This document shows positions 46,928 to 58,559 of a stretch of 64,000 nucleotides of DNA, piece by piece. Origin of the DNA: Celoporthe dispersa (Eukaryota > Ascomycota > Sordariomycetes > Diaporthales > Cryphonectriaceae); the NCBI GenBank assembly GCA_016584495.1, contig WAID01000005.1, forward strand, positions 2,554,501 to 2,618,500, in the 5' to 3' direction. Within the stretch, counting starts at the first letter, position 1; every line of letters starts with the position of its first letter. The translations under genes and the position numbers were made by a program. The notes beneath the pieces were generated by a model. That model had not been told where the DNA came from. It was given only the letters and a program-made list of their open reading frames with translations, and made no database searches.

Positions 46928-48439
46928 AGCGAAGATGCCATAGTAGAGCGCAGTTTAATGCTGGTAACGTGATTGCCAAGTTCGAGGTACAGGTACGATA
47001 ACCGTGTACGGAGTACGGGGTGTTGTAGGACGTAGTGTTTCAGAATTTTTTTTTAAAAAAAATGAGTAGCTTAAAACGAGCTTCTGCAGAACATAAGAAG
47101 CTTTGAGCTAAGTAAACGCTAAAATAATTCCGCATATACGCTATACGTGATTAGGAGCGGGATGACAATCGAGGGCTATTACAGTTTAGAAAGTAAAGGA
47201 GCTGAGACACACTAGTTACCCCTTCCACCCTTCCTTCGTGAATACATTACGTTCTGTTGCCTAGCCTTGCTTCTATAAGTATAGCACGAATATATTCTAC
47301 TCTTTCCGTTTGCAATGAGTTTGCTGATTTATAACCAAGTTTCATCCGTACAGACAAGTAAAACGTTAGAGCTGTACATTTGACAAAAAGCTTAAAAGAG
47401 GCGGGAAAAGCTGGCAAGCTTGTCACATTAGCTACGGATTTTGTAAAATCTAAAGCACGTCCTACTTGACTTTTCGTTGTCCACGATGCTTGGTTGTAAC
47501 CCATTGGAAATCACGATTACCTCCATACCAATCCAACTCACCAGCACGATGTCGCTCGAGGAGACTTAATAGTGGGCCGAATTGGACTCTCAACAGCTGG
47601 GCCGAAACCCGCAAGCCACACTTGTTGCCGGAATACTTAGCCCAATGCTACCTAACATGATGGGTCGGAACTTTATAGCCATTCACCGCACGTCGTCTTA
47701 TTTCCCACCCATGGCAAGGTTGTGTAAGCTGGAGTCTATCAGATTTAAGTGCTGCTCGGTGTCGTCACAAAGAGGCTGATCCGAAGCCGACTGTCGTTGA
47801 TAAAAGTAGATTTTGACGGTGATGTTATGCTTCAGAGGATAGCAAAGTCGATGACCTCGAGGTATTCGGTTGGAATGAACAAGAAGACATAGTCTCTGAA
47901 TGCTGGGCCCCAAATGTGCTGGCGGCGCCGGATGGTTTGTACCACCGGTCGGAGCCGGGAGAGAATCGGGGCGGGAGGACTCGGGAGGGGTTGAACTGAT
48001 GATTGTCGATCTAAATCTCAAACAAACCCAATTGTAGACGTGGTTTTCTGAGGTGTGGAAGGAGACAAACAAGGATTTGAAACTGATAGAAACACACCTA
48101 ATATGATGGGATCTTAGAAGCCAGGATCACGTAACTCTTAAATATCACAAGGCTGGGAGGGCTTCCACACATTCAGACCCTCAGTGCTACCTAGCATTCT
48201 TTCCCTTTTCCCCTTTTTCACCTCTTTCACTGCCAATAGACTGGCAATCTTCATTTACTGTTCCTATTTGCGAGTCCTTGTGATGATCCCTCAGTTCCCG
48301 ACAGAATAAATGGGTTCGCTACAGAGAAGAAGGCAAGAAATAAAGGCAGAAAGCTAGCTAAGTAGGTCTTACTAGACTTCATTATGTCCTTGGAGATCAG
48401 TAATTACAGAATCGTTAGTTTGGGATTAAATTCAACTGA
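46928..48439. other. Intergenic, no gene recognised
   Basis: About 1.5 kb, partly AT-rich (47040-47460). Open frames around 47466-48072 show no family I know. May contain remains of the GMC relic's 3' part, but I could not identify it. Confidence 0.35.
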
Positions 48440-50005
48440 TCAAATTGATACTTTGCTAGCATTATCTAACGTTTCCTGACACTTGAAGCTAACATCTCTC
48501 AGTTCGACCTGGCTTGAATCAGTGTCGCGGAAGTGGCCTGCATACTCATTTCTATACGGAGCTCCGCTGCCTTCGGCTGTGACCGTGCTAGAATCGCCCA
48601 CCACCCGACTGGTGCTGTGAATCTTGGACTTGGTGTGGCTTTTGCTGCCGTTGCCACTGTAGTTGTAGTATGCCCCGCCAGACCTTGTAGAACTGAAGAC
48701 AGGGAAGACGCGGACTAGGAGAAGACGTATAGTAGGCATACAAACGCAGATGATGCCCACGTTTATTTCGACGCTCGACCAGACTGAGACATCGTAGTTA
48801 TCCCAGGTCGGGTTGTCCGACCTCGCAAATGTGACGAGAGAACTTAAACGGATAATGCTCACAACCGTCACGCTGTATCGGAGGTCATTAGCACGGAACG
48901 AGCACCTCCTGGGCCATCTGGGAACGGGACCGGGTAGAGTATGTGAACCTACAAAGCTCCAGTTGTGAACATAATGCTGACACCAATCTTCTTTTTCCAG
49001 TTCAAATGGAGGTTCTTGACCTGCCAGATCGGGATCGCTAGCATCCACAGATCCAAGGCGATGCTGATGATTGCATTGGCCCAACTTATTGCATTGATGT
49101 CGAAACACGTGCCAGTATGTTCGCCATCCCATTTTGTCCAAAAGTAGCTGATAGGATGGCACTGGAAGATGGCGATGAAGATGAACAGGATTCCAACAAG
49201 GGTGTTAAAGACGGCAGTCCCCAAGAGCAAGTGACGAACCTTCCTCTCGGGGAAGATGCGAAGATAGAAGAACAGCAGGGATAACTTGAGCAACATAACC
49301 TGTGCAAAGTACAGCACGGCCATAATATGGAAAAACCGTCCAAAATTGGTAATCTTTGTCGGTGATAGAGTCCAGATGTCCTGTCCCAGACCATTTGGCA
49401 CTGTGCCATAACTGACTATCACTGAGCTAGGCACCCCGCTGAGGATGGTGAGAAGGATGAACCAGTCATCCAGGGTCAAGTCAATTTTTGCCACAAAAAG
49501 CTTGGAAGCCCAGTCGCACGAGGATGAGGAAGCCTGATATGACACCGAGCGTGATGGAGGTGGTGTTGTAGGTTTGGGACCTGTCTCGTATCGGCACACC
49601 GCAGGCGGTATTCGTTGCGTTCTTGGTGACTACGTTCCGGCTTTTTAGTCAACAAACGGCCGTGGCACTGATGAAGGCGAGTCAGGGCACCCTACCGAGA
49701 GCTTCTTTGACCGTGCAGTCCTGTGTCACGCACACTGTCACGTTGGCCTGTAGAGGCGCGTTCGTACAAACGCAAGTCTGGTTGGTAATGGAGCATGGAG
49801 ACTGTTCGATTGCCGACACAAGGCACGACACCTGATCGAACGCCGCTTTAGCTGTGCTCTAGATCTCGCGGAGTGTTCTCTGGGCTGAACTCACTGCACA
49901 GTCGGGCAATAAGGCCAATGCAGATGACGCTGAGCTTTGAGCGATTGCCCTCGGGAGCAGCACAGCTGCAAACGTTATTGTCGCAAACAACAGTGAAGTT
50001 TTCAT
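48440..50005 (-). CDS. CFEM-domain PTH11-like seven-helix receptor
   Basis: Exons 49895-50005, 49696-49831, 48953-49629 and 48440-48872 give about 451 residues. A signal peptide (MKTSLLFATITFAAVLLPRAIA) leads into a CFEM domain whose Cys pattern is completed by splicing (LLPDCAVSCLVSAI, CSITNQTCVCTNAPLQ, VTQDC, TACGVP). Next come about seven hydrophobic helices with the rhodopsin-like DUF3328/PTH11 sequence (LDDWFILLTILSGVPSSVIVSYG, NGLGQDIWTL, FAQVMLLKLSLLFFYLRIF, CHPISYFWTKW, ALDLWMLAIPIWQVKNL) and a Ser-rich cytosolic tail. The frame changes at the T5 run on the coding strand (49495-49499); one extra base is suspected. Family members are G-protein-coupled-type surface receptors, some needed for host or surface sensing. 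Ligand unknown. Confidence 0.85.
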
Positions 50006-51674
50006 CGTGGAGAACGCCTGAAGATCACTAGCAATGCTTGCTCTGTATGTCTGGTCAATGGACCCTGTGGACAGCAGGGTCCGGAACGTTGCCGTGTGCG
50101 GGCCTGTGCGGCCTGGACGGTGCGGACCTGGCAGGTGATGGGTTGTCTTTGTTACCTGGACAGCTTCACTCCTGCGGAGCCGTGAAGTAGTGAAGAAGAG
50201 TGGGATGGGTGCCACTTTTTGTACTATTAAACATGTGGCTGTTCATGGAAGTCACAATGCGGTCCCAAAGAGACACGCTTTACACCAACCTCGTTTCATC
50301 TTTGAGAAAGTTGGGACCATGGATCCTATGCAAGACGACCTCCCGTAGCCGCCATAGTTTATGTAGCAAAACCTCCTAGTCTCCACACCTAATATTACGT
50401 GATGCGGAACTCGTGAGTCCGTCGAATTGTAGCACGGACGCCGTGGTCAAACAGGGCGGGTAGGAACGCCGGCAGCCATATAGTTCGGACGCGAATGCGC
50501 CTTTATCTCTAGAGCCAGCCATGTTTGTTCGGTGTACTTTCCAGATGGCCTCCGGAGCCGAGGCCCAGAAGATCTCGCCCCCGGCCACCCAAAAAGGGTT
50601 GCTCCAAATCTTGAAGTTGTACTTGAGCCAAGATATTTGCCCAGACCAATAAAGCGATAGAGTCGGCCGTGCTGCCTTCCTCAGATAGTTGAGGCAACAT
50701 TTCCACGGTAACTGTTTTCATTGGGTAGTAGTGGACTGAAATACCCAGGCCCTAAATATGTATACTACGTTCTGATATTATCCGATGCGGGCCGATAGGA
50801 TTCTCTGTTCTAGGATCGTTCAAGATTTTCAACGAGCGCCGCGAGGCCCGGATCTGGTCTCAATTGACTGTTATACTATAGACAATGGTGGGTGGGCGTG
50901 CAATTAAAGGACTCCCATCTCTAATCTTATCTTGAAAAACCATGCCCCAGGTTGCCCCGATCGGCTGTCCATCAGAGGTGGGGAGTACCATGTTTCCGCT
51001 CCGTACTATCGCCTTTAGTGGAGGATGGATCAACCGTGCACCAAAAGTTTATTTTCAACTTTATTGGCAACCTTCCGTCTGTTTGGTCGCCATGGACCCG
51101 GATCAGGGCTCAGTTTCTGGTACAGTAAGCCTAGAGTGTATCAGACCCAATTCGATGCAACGATGGGCGTTTGTGCGGCGTGGCGAACGGTGAACACTTT
51201 ACCACTTTGGGCTTAAAGCTCAAGACGGTCGCTACATAGTCCTTGATATCTTGAGGACATTCTTGAGGAGTCACAGTGCATACCGTTACTTCGGTCAATA
51301 TGGCAAATCGCACGTGTTCAGTACGTCCACAGGCCGAGAATGGTCGACGACTACGAACAGGCCTGCGCAGGCATAAATTTTTGCCCTGATTATTGAAAAA
51401 AAAATACACCAAGGGCCAAAAAAGGCCGAGTACCGTGATGCCGTGACGGGCGACGAGCCGAGACGAGAAATCCATTTCCGGTAGTGGTGAACTACCTCCG
51501 TTCTAGCCCCTTTTCTCTCCCTATAGCTCGGCGCCTGTAGGCTGATATCGTGATTGAGCATGGTGTCCAAGAAAGAGAATATATTCAAGTAGTAGCCTAC
51601 AGATGGCGTTTCTTCCAAGCCGGGCCTCATTGTGGCACACAGGCCTACTCACCAGGACTTTTTCGGAAGCAGTC
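50006..51674. other. Intergenic, divergent promoters of receptor and FAD oxidase
   Basis: About 1.7 kb between divergent starts. No coding sequence, repeat or RNA gene recognised. Confidence 0.4.
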
Positions 51675-53505
51675 ATGGCGCTCTTATCGGTTATCTCCAT
51701 CTTGGCATTCGGGCTGCAATCTGCTGCGTCGGCAGCAATATCAGCACAGTGCCGGTGCCTGCCTGGTGATACTTGTTGGCCGTCCGTTTCTACTTGGAAT
51801 GCTTTGAATGCGTCTCTGGGTGGAGCCCTCATTGCAACGATTCCCATTGGCTCGCCTTGCCATGATCCCAACTATGATGAGGCCGCCTGTGAAGAGCTGC
51901 AGACGACTTGGACTCTTCCACAGACCCAGTGAGAAACGAGACCCACCTCTGCCCAGCTGCAAGCCCAAGAGGCAGTCGCTGACAGTGATGACAACACAGT
52001 TTCCCGTCAACTTCGTCAGTCATGCAGGCATACTTTGCAAACCAGAGCTGCGATCCTTTCACTCCTCAATCCCAGCCCTGTGTCTTGGGCAATTATGTCT
52101 CGTATGCAGTCAACGTGTCTTCTGCAGCCCAAGTCACCGAAGCTTTGGAATTCGCTCAGGTTAACAACATCCGTGTCATTGTCCGTAACACTGGCCACGA
52201 GTAAGTGCATAGAGACCTTCTTTCTTCTTCGGAGTTGGGACTGACAGGACCTTCACAGTTTCCTTGGCCGGTCCACCGGCGCCGGTGCTCTGGCTATCTG
52301 GACACACAACCTGAAGACTATCAGCTTCACAAACTGGACTGATGAGTATTACACCGGCTCTGCTGTCAAGGTGGGAGCCGGGGTCCTTGGCTACGAAATC
52401 TTGGAGGCTGCTCACGCCGAAAATCAAGTGGTTGTCTCCGGCGAATGTCCTACTGTCGGAATAGCGGGAGGCTACACACAGGGCGGCGGGCATTCTGCTC
52501 TCAGCACTACATTTGGACTTGGCGCCGACCAGACTCTTGAGTTTGAAGTGGTCACTGCTACTGGCAAGCTTGTCACAGCCTCGCGCACCAACAACAGTGA
52601 CTTGTTTTGGGCGTTAAGCGGCGGCGGCGGCGGCACTTATGGAGTTGTTTTGTCTTTGACCGTGAGAACATACCCAGAAGCGACTGTCGGTGGCGCTAGC
52701 CTCCAGATGGCCGCAGCCTACACAACGCAGGACAACTTCAACGAAGCCGTGTCCACCTTCCACACCCTCCTGCCGGGGATGACAGACCAGGGTGCAATGG
52801 TTGTCTACTACGTCAACGATGCTGTGTTTGCCATCAACCCCATTACGGTCTACAACTCTACTGCGGACTATGTCGAAAACACTGTCTTGGCACCATTCAC
52901 TGCCAAGCTCGCCGAGCTGGGTATTCCAGCATCTATCAGTTATACAGAACTGTCCTACCGCGACCACTATAATACATACATGGGGCCACTACCATACGGC
53001 AACCTTGCGGTTGAGGAATATCAGTTTGGCAGCCGCATGATTACCCCGCAGCGTCATCGAGACCAACAACGACGGCCTCCAGACGGTTCTACAAAATCTT
53101 ACCGCTAACGGTGTACTGGCCGTTGGTAGCTCGGCATCATACGTCGGTCCTGAGGGTGCCTACAGCTCCGCAAACCCTGCTTGGCGCAACGCCACGATTC
53201 ATTTACAGCTAACAACCCCGTGGAACTCATCAGCGGCCGCATGGCCAGCTATGCTGGCAGCGCAGAGGCAGATGACGGACGAATTCGTGCCACAGCTGAC
53301 AGATGTGACACCGGAAAGTGGCGCTTATATGAATGAGGCTGACTTCAATCAACCAAACTGGCAAGAGACATTTTTCGGTAGCAACTACGATGCACTCTTG
53401 GCTATCAAGAATAAGTGGGATCCTGCATCGCTGTTCTATATCCTCAAGGGCGTTGGAAGTGAGGCGTGGACTGTCAGTGCAGACGGAAGAATGTGTCGTA
53501 CATAG
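51675..53505 (+). CDS. Secreted berberine-bridge-type FAD-linked oxidase
   Basis: Exons 51675-51928, 52000-52200 and 52259-53505 give about 566 residues. A signal peptide (LLSVISILAFGLQSAASA) is followed by the FAD_binding_4 domain: VIVRNTGHD (His near 151, formed across the second intron) and SGECPTVGIAGGYTQGGGHS (Cys near 215), the pair that gives bicovalent FAD attachment in this family. The C-terminal BBE motif is present (FFGSNYDALLAIKNKWDP). The frame changes at CCCC 53044-53047 with no splice signal; one extra base is suspected. Such oxidases act on alkaloids, carbohydrates or polyketides. It is about 9 kb beyond the cluster edge, so membership is uncertain. Confidence 0.87.
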
Positions 53506-54931
53506 ATTGGCAGACAATTCCTAGATGAAGACGTTTGTTAAATGTAGTCACTATGAATCAAACCTAATAAATCGCTTCGGAGTTCAAAACAAAGTGGGAG
53601 AATATTGTAGATCTTTCATGTTGACATGTGAATCAATTCTATGCCAAGCCCTATAGCAGCTAAATCGAGCCTCGGAGACCGGGACAGACTCATATTTTCA
53701 TCTCGACACACTACATGATTTCTACACCGTCAAGTTAGCCTATGTTTTGTTCCATAAGCACTAAAAATCGAGCACTGTACTATCATAAAGAAGTCGGCAG
53801 CATCGAGCTGTTTGTCCAGGGATTACTAGGGAGTAGAAGAGGCCGATAGTGTCGAGGAAGCCTGGCGGGGAAAGGCAATCGCGCAGACTTTCGCTAAAGT
53901 ATCAAAACTACAGGCGTATAGGAGGCCATTGGAGTGGAGCAGGTAGCTTTCAGCGGAAACAAAAACACTTTTATAATAAACACTACTTACGTATAACTAC
54001 CAATCATTCCAAAGATATATATCAAGCAAAAGCATTGAGATATAGCTTGTACTCAATATAGTAAATATTGACCAAGAACGAGTGTTTATCAGTAGTAAAA
54101 CTAGTATTTATCACAATGAAAAGCTTATATTCATAGTTGAAAAAATATGCGGAGATCCATGCAGTTACTCAAAATCTGTCCTATCTTGTTACAATAGCTA
54201 GTGTGGTAAACCTTGGGATAATAGACTGTCAGTGTGAGTGAGTTTTGAGTCTGTGCTTATATGTAAGAGCACTACCCACTTTTCAACATGTTCTTTCTCG
54301 GCAGGTCTATATGTTCAGTTTTGCATTTTGTGTATATTTGCCTAAGATTTCCAACAACATTGTAGACTAGCGAACTATGGCACTGCTTATCAGAATATAC
54401 ATGCTCGTATTGACAGCACGTCTTCCCTGCGTACTCGGAAATCGTCCGCAGACTGTGTCGTCATTGGCCACACACAAGCTGCTGCAGAGACAACCAAGTC
54501 AACCTCGCCTGGAGACCCAACATGAGTTTACATATTACAGTAAGCATATTTACAAATCAATCCCTAGCAATTTCAGCAAGCTTGCAATAACCTTGATACT
54601 CGCTCTTGGTTCTATATTCGATGCTGATTTGAGCTAGTATTTCAAGTATTAAAGTCTTACATTTGGTTATGAAATGCTCATAAGTAGATTTATAATTTGT
54701 ATATTGTACAAGCTATAACGGCTAGTTTTGCAAGTTGGTATATTGATAGACTACAAATGTAAGTCTTACAGCTTTACTTAGCCTTAAGTTATGCTGTCCG
54801 TTGCAATCTCAGGCTGCTTGAATAGCCGAGCGCTGCTTGGCACGGACCACCAGACAAAGGAACAAACGTCTCGCAGGAGCAAAAGACTACATAATATATG
54901 AATTAAAATACTCAAGCAGATAAGAGCATTC
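53506..54931. other. AT-rich intergenic region
   Basis: About 1.4 kb, strongly AT-rich from 53950 to 54300. A short frame at 54377-54637 (SLATHKLLQRQPSQPRLE..., FSKLAITLILALGSIF) is reminiscent of C-terminal parts of fungal HET-associated proteins, but the match is too weak to call. May be a further relic connected with the HET pseudogene. Confidence 0.35.
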
Positions 54932-56038
54932 TTGGAGGGCATAACAGGCGTTGAATTCCTTGTGGGGTCAGGGTTGTCTGGTCAGCCTGCGAGCGCACGT
55001 AACCTTCTCGGTCTTGCTAGAGCACGACGCTTGCGGGAGTACCTCAACTTTGACCTAGTGAATCGGGGGATCAAATATTGCGACGAGAAACATGGAGATA
55101 TCCATCGACTTCATGCCTCGAACTGGCATTCCTCCGCTGCTGCATTCAGACCTTTCTGGCTGATCGACGTAGAACAATGGTGCCTGGTGCCTGCTGCGGG
55201 GTATGCTCGCTATGTAGCTTTGAGTTATATATATAGGCATGTAACGATGCGGAAGACAGTGAAGGCCAATCTGTCCGATCATCAAAATCCTGGAATATTC
55301 AAGGTGAACGTCTCCGGTGATATTGCAACTACGATTCGCATTGCTATCAGTCTCACCTCTCGTCTCGCTGGAGGCACTGTCAAATAGGTATGGGTCGACG
55401 CTCTTTGCATCGTATAAGACGATCAATACTCTTTAGACGAACATATCAAGCACATGCAGACGATATAAGAGGCAGCAGTGCCAACAATCATCGCGGCTCA
55501 CGGCCCAGATGCGAACTAGGAACTGAAGGATATTCAGGAATTTGGTTCCCTCCAACAGTCAATCCCGTTCTGGAGGTTGCCGACGGTATGAGCATACCTG
55601 TCAACTGCATAGAAAAGTGAGCCTCTCTAAATCGGCTAGACGCGGTTGGACGTTCCAGGAAGTTCTCTTCTCCTAGCATGAGCATATTTCTTTATTTCGA
55701 AGACTGACCAAGTGACCCGCCGGGAAGAAGTCTTGAATGCTCTCCCGTCATAATCATTTGAGTCTACCATGATCAGGGGTGATAAATTCAGTTACCCTGA
55801 GCTTTAGAAACTTTCAAACCTCGTGGGGAGTTTCAACAGCCGCCTCTTCACGTATCCGGAAGACTTTATGACAGCTATTAGCAGCACGATGAATGCTCTT
55901 GGACGAGCTTACCCTTCTAGTTTCATCTACGGGCTACCGATCTCCTATCTCGACTGCTTTCTTCTCCAATGTACGGGCGACCCTAGAGTGACATTCATGC
56001 TATTACTGTTGGCTCGTAATACTTTTTGTAATGTCTAA
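54932..56038 (+). pseudogene. HET-domain (heterokaryon incompatibility) pseudogene
   Basis: One frame shows HET features in order: FWLIDVEQWCLVPAAGYARYVALSY, VKANLSDHQNPGIFKVNVSG, TTIRIAISLTSRL, VWVDALCIV, TIIAAHGPDAN and DIQEFGSLQQSIPFW, then RLFTYPEDFMTAISSTMNAL further on (55840-55905). Several in-frame stops interrupt it (55385, just after DALCIV, and further downstream), so it cannot encode a full protein. One stop replaces the Gln expected in the CIVQDD motif, a C-to-T change of the kind RIP makes. HET proteins trigger cell death on fusion of unlike strains; this copy is dead. Confidence 0.78.
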
Positions 56039-56588
56039 GATAATACACTGTTATTAGTAAACATGTTAGAATTGAGCGGAACCATAGCAGAGGCACAGTT
56101 TGCTTTTTGCTTGACTGGGCATCCATGATGGCCAGTCGTGACCGATGTTCAGTACGACGTTCTAATACTATCGTTCGGGTTATTCGATGTGCGAGAGAAC
56201 TGGCCTTGCGTTCGGGGGGGTGAGCCTGCGCGTGTTTCTTGAGGTGTTGGTATTAGAGCCGCTGTAGCAAGTGTTTGAATATATTGATTATGTCCAAGCA
56301 ACGGGTATTATAGCTGCTCTAAGAGAATAGAGTTTATTCCATATGAGCATTGGGATAGTTGAGTCTCTGTTATTGTTGTAGTAGCCAGGGCCGTTGAGCT
56401 TGGGATATGGAGTGCAGGATGATTTTATAGTCATGCACACATAAGAATGAGCCTTACTCTCACATGCTTAAAGACTCACGAAGAATATATTTTCCGAACA
56501 GGCTTAAAACTTTCGAATTAGACATATAGACTTCCAAAAATTGACAGCATATTTATATTGAGATCGATATATATATATATATATACTG
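56039..56588. other. Intergenic, ends in an AT dinucleotide repeat
   Basis: About 550 bases without a gene. An (AT)n tract of 19 bases runs from 56567 to 56585, just past the hydrolase stop. Confidence 0.5.
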
Positions 56589-57572
56589 CTAACCTTTCTT
56601 CAGCGTCATCACAGCGGCACATAGGTTTTCAACCTCCCGGATAGACACCCCCGCTGTCGGTGCCAGGTATTCAAACGAATGCCCGACCCCTGAGTATAGA
56701 TGCAGCTCACAGTCAATATTCTCTTCCATAATGCGACGAGCATACTGGATAGCCTCGTCCCGGAAGATATCCAGACTGCCCACTTCGACATATGTGGACG
56801 GAAGGCCAGCCACGCTCTTGACTCTGGCCGGAGCGGCATATGGGTCTGTATCCTCTGCCCCGACCTTGTCTCTCCCTCCCAAGAGTGCTCCCCACGCATC
56901 GAGATTGTTGTGATATTTCCAACATGCAAACTCCTCGAGCTTCTGATTTCCGCTGATGGTTCGGTCGTCGATCATTGGCGATAGCAGAATCTGTTTCGCT
57001 AGAGGAGGCTGCAAGCCGCTGTCGCGAGCTTTGAGTGCCGCCGCCGCCATTAGACCGCCACCTGCACTTTCCCCCATGACAGCGATCAAAGACGGATCCA
57101 CGTCCATTTGCGCAGCGTTGTCGATCAGCCACCTGAGGGCTTCGAAGCAGTCATCTGTCGGTATAGGATGAGGATATTCAGGGGCGAGTCGATAGTCCAC
57201 GCTGAAAATTTGGATCTGGCACTTCGTGGCGAGGATAGCGAGTCGTTTGACGCTGTAGTCGGCTGTGCCGAGAATCATTCCACCGCCATGGGCGAAGAGG
57301 ACCGCAGGTCTGCCAGAGGCTGATTTGGGAATCAGGGAGCTTGGGCGCACGCGGTAGACTTTGATTTGGCATCCTCCAGAGACAGAGATTTGGTGTATCT
57401 TTACATTGGTGTCTGGTGTTTCGGGGATGAGTGTATTTCGCCGCGTCTGGATCAGCTCCCAGAACTTGCGTCGCCCTGGAAAGTCGCTCTCGGGCGGGGA
57501 GTCCTTCGGCAGCGCGGCGATTTCCTCATGGAATGCCTTGAGAAATTCAGGGTCACTTCTGAGAGAGGACAT
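56589..57572 (-). CDS. Alpha/beta hydrolase, HSL-type esterase
   Basis: A single exon encodes 327 residues. Hormone-sensitive-lipase family marks: HGGGMILG (oxyanion hole, about 95-102), VDYRLAPEYPHP, GESAGGG with nucleophile Ser near 169, SLDIFRD with Asp near 268 and GVGHSFEY with His near 298. The catalytic triad is complete. The family hydrolyses short-chain esters, lactones or amides. No signal peptide or membrane segment is seen, so it is cytosolic. It is divergent from an aminotransferase gene about 1 kb away. Confidence 0.92.
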   Translation of the reverse strand: MSSLRSDPEFLKAFHEEIAALPKDSPPESDFPGRRKFWELIQTRRNTLIPETPDTNVKIHQISVSGGCQIKVYRVRPSSLIPKSASGRPAVLFAHGGGMILGTADYSVKRLAILATKCQIQIFSVDYRLAPEYPHPIPTDDCFEALRWLIDNAAQMDVDPSLIAVMGESAGGGLMAAAALKARDSGLQPPLAKQILLSPMIDDRTISGNQKLEEFACWKYHNNLDAWGALLGGRDKVGAEDTDPYAAPARVKSVAGLPSTYVEVGSLDIFRDEAIQYARRIMEENIDCELHLYSGVGHSFEYLAPTAGVSIREVENLCAAVMTLKKG

Positions 57573-58559
57573 TAGGACAGCACTCCTACTCGACCGGTCA
57601 CAGACGATTGGATGCGTGGCTGAGACAGTGATCTCTGGGAAACGAAGGATCTAGTCCGGAGCACTGCTAGCAGCTAAGCAGTCGCGATGAACGATTGAGT
57701 CGTATTTGTGTCGTAATCGTCCAACAAAAGCCTTATCTCGTAAACTAGAACCGCAAAGCAGATAAAATCGAGAAGCACGTGTAAGCAGCCCCGAAGCAAT
57801 GCAGTGACGTAAGCATTGCTATTAACAGTGCAGAAGCCTACTTGAGGTACGGGGTAATGTTACCAAAAATCGTTACTAAGGACTATTACCAAGGTGGTCC
57901 AGGCAGTGATCCTGCTGAGCATAGTACAAATAGATTCGGAAAAGAATTGAATATGGCTAGGACCAAAATGCAAGTCATCCCCAGATGCTGTAGTCGAGCC
58001 GGCACGTTACTGGGAACCATCCTATGTGGGGTAACAGATTTCCTTTCTAGGACATTTTCCGTGGATGGCGAGCACAGGCGGGATCCCGCAAGCATGGCAA
58101 GGAATGATTGGACACCGGCACGGCTTCTTTATCTAGCGTCTCAAGCGCATGGGCAACTCGAACTATAACAATCAGAGGGCCGAGTTGCGGGTCGCGGGGT
58201 AACGACCGGAACCGGTTTCTCCAGCCTTACCCTATTCTCACAGATCGCGAACGGCAACATGTCGTCCAGCGAGCCCGTGCTACTTCTAGAAGACCTCAAA
58301 ATGTACTAAATGCGTATGCCATCCGAGTTGTGCAGCATATAAAGACCTTACCAATATTTATAAGCCATATAATTGCTCTCTCTGACCTTCTGTTCACTCT
58401 TTGTATGCTTTAAGGGGGTGCTCAGTGGCTGAGAAATTCATCGAGATCCTGCACATACTGGTATCTTTACTCGTTGCTTCATAACCACCCCCCCCCCCAC
58501 CAGCGCTAGCCTCTCCGGCGCGATTCATTGAAAACAGAAATCAAATCTTGAACAGGACA
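57573..58559. promoter_or_regulatory. Divergent region, hydrolase / aminotransferase
   Basis: About 1 kb between divergent starts; a C-run lies at about 58487-58499. No conserved coding sequence recognised. Confidence 0.4.

Noticed and set aside
47466..48072. Frames on both strands as a possible gene
   Set aside because: No domain, many stops in flanking sequence, no plausible intron structure found.
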